DNA from: a bacterium | GTDB lineage: Bacteria; Moduliflexota; Moduliflexia; Moduliflexales; JAUQPW01 | Length of the DNA: 37,294 bases | Reading direction: 5' to 3' | NCBI GenBank assembly: GCA_030550175.1 | Contig: JAUQPW010000050.1 | Location: 1-37,294 of the forward strand | Part shown: piece by piece, positions 1 to 8,419 of the stretch | Position numbering within the stretch: position 1 is the first letter of the stretch | How the letters are laid out: every line of letters starts with the position of its first letter | Program-made: the position numbers and the translations under genes | Notes under the pieces: model-generated | The model's input: the letters and a program-made list of their open reading frames with translations, nothing else | Told to the model about the DNA's origin: nothing | Database searches by the model: none

Positions 1-25
1 CTGCAACCCCCCCCCACATAGACTT

Positions 26-262
26 TCACGTTGCCTTGAGTTGCTTAACCTCAGGCTCAACTTCCGGCACACCTTCCAGGGGCACACCTCGATGGATTAA
101 AACGCAAACTCTCGGTTGTGTCCACATCTTATACAATAACGTTCGGCTCAGAGGATGTCCGGCCCACACTGTATTCGGTAGGATACTCTGAATCCCTTCA
201 AATACTTTGACACGGATTAAATCTGTTTTATCCTGGTAATATCTTTAATAGGTAACTGCCAT
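26..262 (-). pseudogene. Small ORF of unknown function with in-frame TAA at codon 6
   Basis: An ATG at 262-260 follows a strong ribosome binding site (AAGGAGG, about 5 nt upstream). It opens a 78-codon frame ending at TGA 28-26. The sixth codon (247-245) is TAA; the other codons are open. The product would start MAVTY, then after the stop RYYQDKTDLIRVKVFEGIQS, followed by a part with WAGHPLSRTLLYKMW and RVCVLIHRGVPLEGVPEVEP. I do not recognise the family. The good Shine-Dalgarno and long open frame suggest a real small gene, recently inactivated by one substitution or misread at one base. No in-frame ATG follows until codon 46 (127-125), so simple re-initiation would lose most of the protein. 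A chance open frame is the alternative. Confidence 0.4.
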
Positions 263-470
263 AAAAACCTCCTTTTTTAACGTGATTAAAAGGTCAATTT
301 AGGTTTTTTGGCAGTTTTTTACCTTTTAGCAAGTAACTTTACAAGCTTAATTTTTAACCCCTGGATTCTTAATTGGTTATAAATTTATCTTTTGCAACGG
401 TCACCATAAACCCTAAATACGTCCACTTAGTCCAACTCACCAGCAGTTGTCCTAACAAAGGATTTGCGGA

Positions 471-499
471 TTGACATCAATCTCGCAGCCAATTATATT
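471..499 (+). promoter_or_regulatory. Sigma-70-type promoter for the 550-1543 gene pair
   Basis: TTGACA at 471-476 and TATATT at 494-499 are separated by 17 bp, a near-consensus housekeeping promoter. Transcription would start near 506, about 45 nt before the ATG at 550. The rest of 263-549 shows no gene. Confidence 0.6.
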
Positions 500-549
500 A
501 AAGTTAGAATTGTAAAAAGTGTACTTTCCCTTACCATTCATAAGTTATT

Positions 550-843
550 ATGCCTCTGAATAAAAATGTTTTAGGAAGCCGTAGAACCTTCAAAAATCTG
601 GATACGCCTCTTTCTATACAAAAGATATTGATTGCTGGCTATCGTAAGATGACCCCCCAACAAAAGCTGCAACGGGTCAACGAATTAACAAAAGCGGTTC
701 AGCAGCTTGCACTGGCTCGTATTCGAAAACAATACGGAGAAATTTCAGAGCGAGAGCAACAACTTCGCTTAGCTGCACTTTGGTTACCAAGAGAAACCAT
801 GATACGAGTCTTTCGCTGGGATCCCGAACAATACGGTTATTAA
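550..843 (+). CDS. Conserved small protein, likely partner of the downstream nucleotidyltransferase
   Basis: This is a 97-residue, charged and mostly helical protein without signal peptide or membrane segment. The centre (GYRKMTPQQKLQRVNELTKA, residues about 30-49) and the end (IRVFRWDPEQYGY) resemble short proteins that I recall being encoded just upstream of DUF6036/AbiEii-like nucleotidyltransferases. A stop codon lies directly before ATG 550, so this is the first possible start. No clear Shine-Dalgarno is visible, but a good promoter ends 50 nt upstream. The nucleotidyltransferase starts 106 nt downstream on the same strand. The inference is a two-gene, toxin-antitoxin-like module with this as the accessory or regulatory member. 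The biochemical role is unknown. Confidence 0.6.
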   Translation: MPLNKNVLGSRRTFKNLDTPLSIQKILIAGYRKMTPQQKLQRVNELTKAVQQLALARIRKQYGEISEREQQLRLAALWLPRETMIRVFRWDPEQYGY

Positions 844-844
844 G

Positions 845-942
845 GAACTATCCGAAAAATTGGTTGATGAAGTACCAGTGGTTAAGTAGCAAAGTGCATC
901 GAAGCCTGGTGTATCGAGATCAAGACCTTGTCGGATAGGTTC
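845..942. repeat. Inverted repeat between the two genes of the nucleotidyltransferase module
   Basis: The arm GAACTATCCGA (845-855) and its partner TCGGATAGGTTC (931-942) are complementary apart from one extra base. They bracket the spacer between the small gene and the nucleotidyltransferase. The transcript could loop out the spacer, or the arms could be an operator. No function is shown. Confidence 0.35.
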
Positions 943-949
943 TAGGAAG

Positions 950-1543
950 ATGCTTGCAGAACCCCTTCGCATTACTCAGCGCGTTGCTGAGGTATTAAAG
1001 CAGCTTGATATCCCCTATTTAGTAGGAGGTTCTTTAGCAAGTTCTCTTCATGGAATTCCCAGGGCTACCCAAGATGTTGATATAGTAGCAGATCTTAAAT
1101 TTCACCATATTTCTCTACTTGTCAATGCTCTGAAAAGCGAATTTTATATCGATGGTGAGATGATACGAGATGCAATTCAAGATGGTACCTCTTTTAGTGT
1201 GATTCATCTTGAGACCATGTTTAAAGTTGATATTTTCATGCTTCAAGCAGACCCGGCTTCGCAAGAAGAAATGGCCCGTCGAAAAGAGTACCAAGTATCC
1301 GATAATCCTCCACAAACCCTCTTTTTGGCAACTGCTGAAGATGTTATCCTTCACAAGCTTTATTGGTTCCAGTTGGGAGGGGGTGTTTCAGAACGACAAT
1401 GGAATGATGTGTTAGGTGTCTTGCAAGTTCAGCGTGAGACACTGGATTATGAATATCTGAAGCGAGGAGCTCAATGTTGGGGGGTTTCCCAACTTTTAGA
1501 ACAGGTTCTGAGAGAAGTAGGACTTGAAGATACAACCACATAG
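950..1543 (+). CDS. Nucleotidyltransferase-fold protein (DUF6036/AbiEii-like)
   Basis: The 197-residue protein has the minimal nucleotidyltransferase core. It has GGS at residues 26-28 (YLVGGSLASSLHG), the metal-binding pair D42-x-D44 in TQDVDIVAD, and a third acidic residue D94 in MFKVDIF. The segment TAEDVILHKLYWFQLGG, followed by a helical tail (residues about 125-197), is typical of DUF6036/AbiEii-like proteins. Such proteins transfer a nucleotide to a protein or RNA and often serve as toxins. All catalytic residues are present, so the enzyme should be active. It is paired with the small upstream gene 550-843. The cognate target cannot be read from sequence, and a non-toxin housekeeping role remains possible. 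Confidence 0.75.
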   Translation: MLAEPLRITQRVAEVLKQLDIPYLVGGSLASSLHGIPRATQDVDIVADLKFHHISLLVNALKSEFYIDGEMIRDAIQDGTSFSVIHLETMFKVDIFMLQADPASQEEMARRKEYQVSDNPPQTLFLATAEDVILHKLYWFQLGGGVSERQWNDVLGVLQVQRETLDYEYLKRGAQCWGVSQLLEQVLREVGLEDTTT

Positions 1544-1616
1544 GAATTGAAAATAAACAGTACGAATGTGGCCCCTACAAGAAACCCAGCGCATAGTTAT
1601 GGCGATCAGTCCTAAC

Positions 1617-2228
1617 CTAGTATAGTCCATATTTCTCTAAACGGTAATAAAAGGAAGGGAGAGAGATCTTCAACAATTCGGCGGCTTTGAATTTGCTTCC
1701 CTTGGCAAGTTTCAGGGCTTCGAGTAGTAGATTTTTTTCTGTTTCTTCTAACATCTTATCTAAACCGATCTCGGGCAGTTTAAGAGAGTCTTTGGGGGAC
1801 TCGATGGGAGAAAGGGTCTCGATGAAGGAGAGATGTTCTTTTTCGATGAGGGTTCCTTTCTCAGAGATGACCACCCGTTCGATGACATTGCGAAGTTCTC
1901 GAACATTTCCCCTCCAGGGATATTTTAGCAAGGTCTCTTTGGCTTCTGGACTAACCGCCGTAAAATTCTTACCGAATTTGGTACTAAAACGCTCCATAAG
2001 GCCAGAGGAATAATCCTCCGGGCGTTCTCGAAGGGGTGGAATGAAAATGGGATACACGTTCAAGCGGAAAATCGGTGGGATTACCGTCTTGCCGAATGAA
2101 TAAATCCCAAAGGCCATATCCGTTTAACTCATGTGTGGATTTATAACCGAAAAGATCCAAACCCGCCGGATTCACGTAAACTATTTTTCCATCCTGTTTG
2201 ACAAAAAATAGTTCTATGGATTTTGTCT
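1617..2228 (-). pseudogene. Remnant of PAS / sigma-54 activator / Fis regulator, internally deleted
   Basis: Reading leftward from about 2228, a PAS fragment (LFFVKQDGKIVYVNPAGLDL then FGYKSTHELNG) runs to about 2110. It changes frame within 2065-2110 into the end of a sigma-54 AAA+ domain: FRLNVYPIFIPPLRERPED, then PWRGNVRELRNVIERVV (the arginine-finger region). A Fis-type helix-turn-helix ends the protein (AAELLKISLPSFYYRLEKY, up to 1617). Walker A, Walker B and the GAFTGA loop are absent, so a large block between PAS and the AAA+ C-terminus was lost and the join is out of frame. A TAG lies just upstream of the PAS fragment. The product cannot drive sigma-54 transcription. The C-terminal 166-residue ORF could only make a DNA-binding fragment. 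Confidence 0.8.
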
Positions 2229-2309
2229 AAATAGGGATATACTATAAGTATCGACTAAAAATTTACTTAAAGGGTTGAAGGGGTGTTTTTGCAACTATAA
2301 GGAGGGTGT

Positions 2310-3602
2310 ATGGCACCGAAAGAAACGCTAACTATTACGGATAATCGTACGGGGAAAACATATGAGATCCCAATTACCCATGGAGCTATTCGTGCTCTTG
2401 ATTTAAGGCAGATTAAGGTATCGGAGGATGATTTTGGGTTGATGACGTACGATCCGGCCTTTATGAATACTGCTTACTGTCAAAGCCGAATCACCTTCAT
2501 TGATGGGGAAAAGGGAATTCTATGGTACCGGGGTTATCCCATCGAACAACTGGCCGAGAAGAGTACTTATTTGGAGACCGCTTATTTACTCCTCCATGGC
2601 GAGCTACCGACCCGATCTCAATATGAAGAATTTGTTTACATTATTACCCATCATACCATGGTTCACGAAAATATCCGTAAGTTCATGGATGGATTTCGTT
2701 ATGATGCCCATCCCATGGGAATGTTGTTGGGTACAGTAGGAGCCCTCTCGACGTTTTATCCGGAGGCTAAAAATATTTTCGATCCCAAAATTAGAGAGAT
2801 TCAAATTCACCGCCTCATTGCAAAGATACCCACCATTGCTGCTTTTGCTTATCGCCATGGAATTGGAATGCCCTATTCTTATCCGGATAACGATCTTTCC
2901 TATACCGGTAACTTTTTAAACATGATGTTTAAGATGACCGAGCTTAAGTACCGACCTAATCCGGTTCTTGAAAGGGCTCTGGATGTTCTGTTTATCCTTC
3001 ATGCAGACCACGAACAGAACTGTAGTACCAATGCCATGCGAACGGTAGGCAGCTCCCATGTAGATCCTTATTCAGCCGTTGCTGCAGCCATTGCCGCTTT
3101 GTATGGCCCTTTACATGGTGGAGCTAACGAAGAGGTGTTAAAAATGCTCACCCAGATCGGCTCCAAAAACCGGGTTCCTGAATTTATTAAACTCGTTAAG
3201 GCCGGAGAAAGCCGTCTGATGGGATTCGGCCATCGAGTTTATAAATCCTACGATCCCAGAGCTAAAATTATCAAAAAGATTGCAGATGAGGTCTTTGAGG
3301 TAACCGGAAGGAACCCGCTATTGGATATTGCCCTGGAGTTGGAGCGGATCGCTCTGGAAGATGATTACTTTGTAACCAGAAAATTATATCCTAACGTCGA
3401 TTTTTACTCGGGAATCATTTATCAGGCCATGGGATTTCCTGTAGATATGTTTCCGGTGCTCTTTGCCATTGCGCGGACGGTGGGATGGCTTGCCCAGTGG
3501 GAAGAAATGCTTCTGGATAAGGAACAGAAGATCAGCCGTCCTCGACAGATTTATATAGGTCCACAAAAACGTGATTATGTACCTATAGCGGCACGGTCTT
3601 AA
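2310..3602 (+). CDS. gltA: Citrate synthase (type II, about 430 aa)
   Basis: The enzyme condenses oxaloacetate and acetyl-CoA to citrate, the entry step of the TCA cycle, in the cytoplasm. The 430-residue length and N-terminal beta region match the NADH-sensitive, hexameric type II enzymes. Visible landmarks are HADHEQNCSTNAMR (231-244), catalytic H269 in GPLHGGANEE, catalytic H308 in MGFGHRVYKSYDPRAK and catalytic D364 in PNVDFYSGI. The start is supported by AAGGAGGG ending about 5 nt before ATG 2310. A TATACT -10-like box lies at 2238-2243, but no good -35 accompanies it. The gene stands alone, downstream of the divergent regulator remnant and 113 nt before the dehydrogenase gene. Its sequence is intact. 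Confidence 0.97.
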   Translation: MAPKETLTITDNRTGKTYEIPITHGAIRALDLRQIKVSEDDFGLMTYDPAFMNTAYCQSRITFIDGEKGILWYRGYPIEQLAEKSTYLETAYLLLHGELPTRSQYEEFVYIITHHTMVHENIRKFMDGFRYDAHPMGMLLGTVGALSTFYPEAKNIFDPKIREIQIHRLIAKIPTIAAFAYRHGIGMPYSYPDNDLSYTGNFLNMMFKMTELKYRPNPVLERALDVLFILHADHEQNCSTNAMRTVGSSHVDPYSAVAAAIAALYGPLHGGANEEVLKMLTQIGSKNRVPEFIKLVKAGESRLMGFGHRVYKSYDPRAKIIKKIADEVFEVTGRNPLLDIALELERIALEDDYFVTRKLYPNVDFYSGIIYQAMGFPVDMFPVLFAIARTVGWLAQWEEMLLDKEQKISRPRQIYIGPQKRDYVPIAARS

Positions 3603-3715
3603 AGAAGCGGGCATGGGTGATAGGCAGCAGGCAGTAAAGGGAGGCTTCAAATCGTGTTTGTTGTCCGTTGTTTATGATCCGCTACTTATCCCCCTTGCTT
3701 CCGGAGTAGGGAGAT

Positions 3716-4624
3716 ATGAAGAAAAAAGTCGGATTCATCGGACTGGGAGTTATGGGAAAGCCCATGGCCAGAAATATTTTAAAGGCGGGTTTCCCCCTGA
3801 CGGTTTACAATCGAACCCAAGAAAAAACCCGAGAACTGGTGTCCTCCGGTGCAACGGCTGTGAATTCTCCTAAGGCCGTTGGAGAGAGTGCGGACGTTGT
3901 CATTACCATGGTTTCCGATTCCCCCGACGTGAAGGAGATTATTTTAGGGGATCAGGGCGTGCTTCAGGGAGCCAGGAAAGGGACTATTATCATTGATATG
4001 AGTACCATTTCCCCTATGGCCAGCAAAGAGATTGCAGAACAGGTCAAAGCCAGAGGTTGTTATATGTTGGATGCTCCGGTGGTAGGAAGTAAAAAGGCAG
4101 CCGAGGAAGCCAGCCTGGGGATTATGGTCGGCGGGGACCGGAAGATCTTTGAAGACTGTCTGGAAATTTTCCAGGCTATGGGGAAAAAGATAACTTACAT
4201 GGGAGCCCAGGGTATGGGCGCTTACACGAAAATGTGTATCCAGTTGATGGTAGGGGTAACCATGGAAGCCGTTGCCGAATGCTTGGCCCTGGGTGCCAAA
4301 GCGGGACTTAACCTGAACGATCTCAAGGAGTGCACCCTGGCCGGAGGTGCTAAAACAGGTAATATGGAGATGCGAGGCCCTAAAATTATCAACCGGGATT
4401 TTGAAACCCACTTTGCCCTCAAACATATGTGCAAGGATCTGAAGCTGGTTTTAGCAACAGGAGATGAACTCGGAGTACCCCTTCCCATGGCTGCAACAGC
4501 CCTTGAAATGTTCAAAGCAGCCCGTGCCCTCGGCCACGGGGAAGAAGATGTGTCCTCGGTTATTCATGCCATCGAGGCTCTGGCAGGAATTCGAGTAGGT
4601 AGTCATCAAAATAACCAGTTGTAA
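3716..4624 (+). CDS. NAD(P)-dependent beta-hydroxyacid dehydrogenase (tartronate semialdehyde reductase / 3-hydroxyisobutyrate dehydrogenase family)
   Basis: This 302-residue enzyme belongs to the family that reduces tartronate semialdehyde or oxidises 3-hydroxyisobutyrate. The Rossmann motif is GFIGLGVMGKPMARN (6-20). The substrate-binding loop is DAPVVGSKKAAEEASLGIMV (119-138). Catalytic lysine K172 lies in GMGAYTKMCIQ. The family usually has Asn four residues after the lysine (KxxxN); here it is Gln176, a small departure that may shift substrate choice. The C-terminal helical domain carries the usual KDLKLVLATG motif. It starts at ATG 3716, ahead of the rival start upstream, because the Rossmann fold begins at residue 4. 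It lies 113 nt after citrate synthase. Exact substrate is not assignable. Confidence 0.88.
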   Translation: MKKKVGFIGLGVMGKPMARNILKAGFPLTVYNRTQEKTRELVSSGATAVNSPKAVGESADVVITMVSDSPDVKEIILGDQGVLQGARKGTIIIDMSTISPMASKEIAEQVKARGCYMLDAPVVGSKKAAEEASLGIMVGGDRKIFEDCLEIFQAMGKKITYMGAQGMGAYTKMCIQLMVGVTMEAVAECLALGAKAGLNLNDLKECTLAGGAKTGNMEMRGPKIINRDFETHFALKHMCKDLKLVLATGDELGVPLPMAATALEMFKAARALGHGEEDVSSVIHAIEALAGIRVGSHQNNQL

Positions 4625-4666
4625 GTAGGTAGTCTTTTGTAAAGTTAAATTTGGATAGCCATTCTA

Positions 4667-4750
4667 CCCTCACCCCCGATTCCCCTCCTTCCATCCCCCC
4701 GTCTACTGGGGGAATCGAGGGGGGAGGGGGAGAGGGGCCGGGGGTGAGGG
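4667..4750. repeat. Dispersed palindromic repeat, copy 1 (CCCTCACCCC family)
   Basis: The left arm starts CCCTCACCCCCGATTCCCCT and the right arm ends GGGGTGAGGG, with an inner CCCCCCGT/ACTGGGGG hairpin, giving a long imperfect palindrome. The upstream flank (TTGTAAAGTTA) is shared with the copy at the right end of the window, so the repeat unit is longer than its palindromic core. Confidence 0.75.
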
Positions 4751-4832
4751 CAGAGAGATGATAGGGAGGAATTATCGGGCCTTACTTCCATAACCGGCTA
4801 ACCCTATCAGATCCTAAGGAAAGGAAAGATCT

Positions 4833-5732
4833 ATGGCTGATGAAACCAATCTAAATCCCTCATCGATCTATTCACGATGGCCGGATCGTATAGATGAACT
4901 TTTGAACAGCAAAGGCTATACCCACCCTCAGTTACTCTTTACCCCAACCCAACTCTTTACACGGTTGAAGGATCCAAGGTTGTGCCTGATCGATGTTCGA
5001 TTGTCCCACGAGTTCGCCCGGGGACATATCCCGGGAGCCATCCATTTTGATCTTTACGGAATTAGTCTTATCGACACAGGCCCTGAGGCTTCTCGGGCCT
5101 TCATGTGGATGTATCAGTACCTCCTTCAACATCGAGGGATCGATTTCGATAAAACGGTTGTTTTTTATGAAAATATCAGCGGTATGAAAGCTGCCCGTGC
5201 GTTTTGGTTTCTGGAATATTTCGGCCATGAAGATGTGCATGTCCTGGATGGTGGACTTAACGCCTGGGTTGCAGCCGGTTATCCCGTAACGACAGAAGTG
5301 ACAGAGCCTAAGGTGTCTCATTTCCAGGCCAGACCCAAACCTGAGCTTTTCTGGAATGCCGAGGAAGTTCTCAAACACCTCCATGATCCTGATACCGTAA
5401 TTCTGGATACGAGGAGTGATGAGGAGTATTACGCTCGTAACATACGTGCTGCCCGTGGAGGGGCTATTCCGGGGGCAGTCCACCTGGAATGGACCCGTAA
5501 CCTGGATGAAAAAGGAGCCTTCAAGCCCGCCCACGAATTAAAAGCCATGTATGAAGCTGCCGGTGTGACCCCAGATAAAGATATCGTCTCGTATTGCCAG
5601 GGCGGGTACCGCTCTTCCCACGCCTATTTAGCTTTGCGACTCATCGGTTATCCGAAGCTCCACAACTACATAGGGTCGTGGAAAGAGTGGGGAGATCGGC
5701 TGGATCTGCCCATCGAGATTCCAAAACCATAG
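4833..5732 (+). CDS. Two-domain sulfurtransferase (rhodanese / 3-mercaptopyruvate sulfurtransferase type)
   Basis: The 299-residue protein has tandem rhodanese domains (about 30-155 and 170-295). It would move sulfane sulfur from thiosulfate or 3-mercaptopyruvate to a thiol acceptor. The C-terminal domain has catalytic C255 in the loop CQGGYRSS. The N-terminal domain has Glu (VVFYENISG, E113) where the cysteine would be, as is normal for an inactive first domain. CH2-type motifs CLIDVR and VILDTRSDEEY are present. The active loop is neither the classic thiosulfate loop (CRKGVT) nor the mercaptopyruvate loop (CGSGVTA), so donor preference is uncertain. No signal peptide is seen, so it is cytoplasmic. 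AAGGAAAG precedes ATG 4833. It stands alone, flanked by a palindromic repeat. Confidence 0.9.
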   Translation: MADETNLNPSSIYSRWPDRIDELLNSKGYTHPQLLFTPTQLFTRLKDPRLCLIDVRLSHEFARGHIPGAIHFDLYGISLIDTGPEASRAFMWMYQYLLQHRGIDFDKTVVFYENISGMKAARAFWFLEYFGHEDVHVLDGGLNAWVAAGYPVTTEVTEPKVSHFQARPKPELFWNAEEVLKHLHDPDTVILDTRSDEEYYARNIRAARGGAIPGAVHLEWTRNLDEKGAFKPAHELKAMYEAAGVTPDKDIVSYCQGGYRSSHAYLALRLIGYPKLHNYIGSWKEWGDRLDLPIEIPKP

Positions 5733-5778
5733 GAAAGTATGCATAGGATGGGTTATGTCCTTCAGAAGGAGAGGGATC

Positions 5779-6168
5779 ATGCCTAATCGTAGCCGAGACT
5801 GGTTTAATCAAACGTTGCGAGATTTAGAACAGGCTGAAGATTCCCGCCGGGCGGAGCGTCACGAGTGGGCATGCTTTGCTGCTCAACAATCTGCAGAAAA
5901 AGCTGTGAAGGCCTTACACCTCTATCTGGGACAGGAAGCCTGGGGACACGCGATAGCCAGACTCCTTCAAGAATTACCGGCAACTTTGCCCGTTCCCCAA
6001 GAGCTGGTGGAGAAAGGGCGCTTTCTTGATAATTTTTACATACCTTCCCATTATCCCAATGGGCATCCAGAGGGAGCACCCTTTGAACATTATGGTTCCC
6101 TACAAAGCGAAGAGGCGATTCGATATGCCCATAAGATCCTTGAATTCGTCCGTTCTCAAATAGCCTGA
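5779..6168 (+). CDS. HEPN domain protein (COG2250-like), partner of MNT nucleotidyltransferase
   Basis: The protein (129 residues from ATG 5779) is an all-helical HEPN protein. Signature stretches are WACFAAQQSAEKAVKALHL (residues about 33-51) and FLDNFYIPSHYPNG in the second half. HEPN proteins are often RNases acting as toxins, held in check by a partner nucleotidyltransferase. I prefer ATG 5779 over the in-frame ATG at 5755 because AAGGAGAGG sits at the right distance before 5779. The MNT gene starts 8 nt downstream of the stop, so the two are surely co-transcribed. The family is also found in non-toxin settings, so the toxin role is an inference. Confidence 0.85.
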   Translation: MPNRSRDWFNQTLRDLEQAEDSRRAERHEWACFAAQQSAEKAVKALHLYLGQEAWGHAIARLLQELPATLPVPQELVEKGRFLDNFYIPSHYPNGHPEGAPFEHYGSLQSEEAIRYAHKILEFVRSQIA

Positions 6169-6175
6169 TGCTGAA

Positions 6176-6550
6176 ATGGTCGACCGGGCCGTACGTTCCT
6201 GGGCCGAAAAGATGGTACAAAGTCGAAAAGAAATATTACAGATAGGTTATTTTGGTTCCTATGCCCGTGGGGATTGGGAGGTAGGAAGCGATCTTGATTT
6301 GATTGTTATCCTAGAAAGTTCAGACCAACCCTTTGAGAAACGCACGCTTACATGGGATACCGGGGAGCTTCCCGTGCCGGTGGATCTTCTGGTTTATACC
6401 AGGGAGGAATGGAAAAAACTCGGTCAGGAAGGAAGAAGATTCTATCAAACGGTGATGAAAGAAACAATCTGGGTTTATACCAGACCTGATTTTACTTCTT
6501 TTTCGGTAAAGACACAAATAAAAGAAATTCCAGATAAGAATGGCTTCTAA
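6176..6550 (+). CDS. Minimal nucleotidyltransferase (MNT family)
   Basis: The 124-residue protein has the compact nucleotidyltransferase core. The active-site motif is GYFGSYARGDWEVGSDLDLI (about residues 24-43), with the metal-binding D-x-D pair, and a third acidic residue lies in PVDLLVY. In HEPN/MNT modules the MNT member adds AMP to a tyrosine of the HEPN protein and neutralises it. That is known for related systems and inferred here. It begins 8 nt after the HEPN gene. The tail after about residue 110 is rich in charged residues and looks unstructured. The catalytic set is complete. Confidence 0.85.
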   Translation: MVDRAVRSWAEKMVQSRKEILQIGYFGSYARGDWEVGSDLDLIVILESSDQPFEKRTLTWDTGELPVPVDLLVYTREEWKKLGQEGRRFYQTVMKETIWVYTRPDFTSFSVKTQIKEIPDKNGF

Positions 6551-6570
6551 TATCCATTCCTTCCAGGTAA

Positions 6571-7929
6571 ATGGATTTTCATCCCTGGGACGGCCCGGGT
6601 CATGTTTTAATGTGGAAAGGGTATAAGATCCTGCTTGTAAATCCTCCCATTTATGATTTCTCTGCTTACGATTTCTGGCTGAAACCCTATGGACTCCTCC
6701 GGGTGGCAGGTTATCTCCGTGGAAAAGGGGAGCTTCGTCTCTTTGATTACCTGGATCGCTTTCATCCCCAGGTACCGAATTCTAAAAAACTTCGCTCCGA
6801 TCCCTTGGGACGAGGACAGTTTTACTCAGAGATAATTCCGAGACCCGCTCCATTTTCTCAAATTCCAAGGAACTACCGTCGGTTTGGACTTCCAAGGAAA
6901 TACTTTCAAACCTTTTTAATGCAAGAGGGTCCTTTTGATTTCGCTCTGGTTCAGACCGTAATGACCTACTGGTATTTGGGAGTCCGGGAGGTCATTGAGG
7001 ATATCCGAACCTTCTCACCCCAAACCAAAATTGTACTGGGAGGAGTTTACGCAACCCTCTGTCCACAACACGCCCAGGGTCTGGGAGCCGACCTGGTCAT
7101 CGATGGGTTGGAGTTGGAGCCGCTGTGGCGCTTTTTAAAGATAGCTCCAGATCTGCAAGAACTTCCGTTTTGGGAAGGGTACGAAAATTTAAAGGTAGGG
7201 GTTTTAAAACTGGCCGACGGATGCCCTTTTCGATGTACTTACTGTTCGGTACCGCAAGTTTATCCTAAGTTTCAAGGTCGATCCCTGGAATATTCCCTGG
7301 CAGAACTTGATTTCCTCCATCACCGCGGGGTTCGGAATGTGGTCTTTTATGATGATGCCCTCCTCTTTCGGTCAGACAAAATATTAATTCCATTCTTGCA
7401 GCAGGTTCTGAAGAAGGAAAGAGATGTTTACTTTCATACCCCCAATGCCCTCAATGCACGGTTTATTACCAAAGAGCTGGCAAAGCTCATGGTTCAGGCA
7501 GGTTTTAAGACATTTTATCTCGGATTTGAGAGTAGCGCCTACGAATGGCAACGGCGAACAGGAGGAAAGGTTTATTCCGAAGAACTGATTCGGGCCGTAG
7601 ATAACCTGACCTGTGCAGGAGCCGACTTGAACCACATCACAGCGTACCTTATCATCGCCCACCCGCAAGCAGATCAACAGCATGTTGAGGCTTCCATGTA
7701 TTTTGCCCACAGCCTGGGGATTCGATTGATGTTATCGGAATTTTCACCGATTCCGGGGACTCCAGATGGAGAGTCATGCCGTCCATGGGTCGATCTGGAT
7801 GAACCTTTGTGGCATAATAAGACGGTATTCTCCAGCCGTTTTTTAGGCGAGGCCGAGGTAAATCGGTTGAAAGGGTTGTGTAATCAGCTCAATCGAAGAC
7901 TGAAAAACCCCTTGCAAGATCTACTATAG
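6571..7929 (+). CDS. B12-binding-domain radical SAM protein
   Basis: The 452-residue protein has an N-terminal cobalamin-binding-like Rossmann domain (about 15-190: ILLVNPPIYDFSAYDFW, KIVLGGVYATLCPQHAQGLG). A radical SAM barrel follows, with the 4Fe-4S motif C218xxxC222xxC225 in DGCPFRCTYCSVPQVYP. Substrate-independent barrel features include VVFYDDALL and HTPNALNARFI. No His of the DxHxxG type is seen, so cobalamin, if bound, is probably base-off without a protein histidine ligand. Known relatives perform methylations or rearrangements in natural product, lipid and tRNA modification; the substrate here is unknown. The start is uncertain: ATG 6571 or ATG 6610 (just before WKGYKILLVNPP). It follows the HEPN/MNT pair by 20 nt. 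Confidence 0.85.
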   Translation: MDFHPWDGPGHVLMWKGYKILLVNPPIYDFSAYDFWLKPYGLLRVAGYLRGKGELRLFDYLDRFHPQVPNSKKLRSDPLGRGQFYSEIIPRPAPFSQIPRNYRRFGLPRKYFQTFLMQEGPFDFALVQTVMTYWYLGVREVIEDIRTFSPQTKIVLGGVYATLCPQHAQGLGADLVIDGLELEPLWRFLKIAPDLQELPFWEGYENLKVGVLKLADGCPFRCTYCSVPQVYPKFQGRSLEYSLAELDFLHHRGVRNVVFYDDALLFRSDKILIPFLQQVLKKERDVYFHTPNALNARFITKELAKLMVQAGFKTFYLGFESSAYEWQRRTGGKVYSEELIRAVDNLTCAGADLNHITAYLIIAHPQADQQHVEASMYFAHSLGIRLMLSEFSPIPGTPDGESCRPWVDLDEPLWHNKTVFSSRFLGEAEVNRLKGLCNQLNRRLKNPLQDLL

Positions 7930-7940
7930 GATTCTTTACC

Positions 7941-8144
7941 TTGCATGGTACCGAGAATGAGTTAGCCCGAACTTACACAGACTATGGACAGTTCTACAAA
8001 CAGCAAGGGAGTACCGCACAGGCTCAGGAATATTTAACCAAAACCCTGGAGATCGTTGAGCGGTTGGGTACGTGGATAGAGCCGGATAAGGCCAATAAAG
8101 TGGTGTTCTGTCCTCACCCCACCTCATCCTACGTGTCAGGATAA
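7941..8144 (+). pseudogene. C-terminal remnant of a multi-TPR protein
   Basis: The segment reads TENELARTYTDYGQFYKQQG then STAQAQEYLTKTLEIVERLG, a single tetratricopeptide repeat. It continues TWIEPDKANKV, much like the end of the long TPR tails on adenylate-cyclase or AAA-ATPase signalling proteins. It has no ATG, and everything upstream of the last repeat is missing, so this is a leftover of a deleted gene. The last residues run into low-similarity sequence containing a TCCTCACCCCACCTC scrap of the palindromic repeat family. Confidence 0.6.
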
Positions 8145-8280
8145 GAAGGTTAGTCTCAGCAGGGCGACCTGTTTAACAGGAAGTTGCTTCTGAAAATATT
8201 TTAAAATGAATGAAAGAGGTATTCAGACAGAAAAAGTGACACCTACTAAATTGTTACAGTTACAAATTATCACACGGTCC

Positions 8281-8308
8281 TTGACAATTCTCCTTTATAA
8301 GGTATAAT
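8281..8308 (+). promoter_or_regulatory. Consensus sigma-70 promoter
   Basis: TTGACA (8281-8286) and TATAAT (8303-8308) are both perfect consensus hexamers with a 16-bp spacer. Transcription would start near 8315, leaving a leader of about 105 nt before the small membrane protein gene. The leader contains a 13-codon ORF (ATG 8313, or ATG 8322) ending at 8354, of unknown relevance. Confidence 0.75.
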
Positions 8309-8419
8309 TTACATGGAATCCATGCCTTTTGAAGGAAGATTTATCTCTGTATAATCCCAGCTTCTCCCGGGCTGAATAGGCGAAGTGAGGTATGCCTGGA
8401 TAATAAACTGCTTTTGAAA

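Noticed and set aside
4932..5534. 200-codon minus-strand ORF inside the sulfurtransferase
   Set aside because: It is a shadow frame of a gene with all rhodanese motifs.
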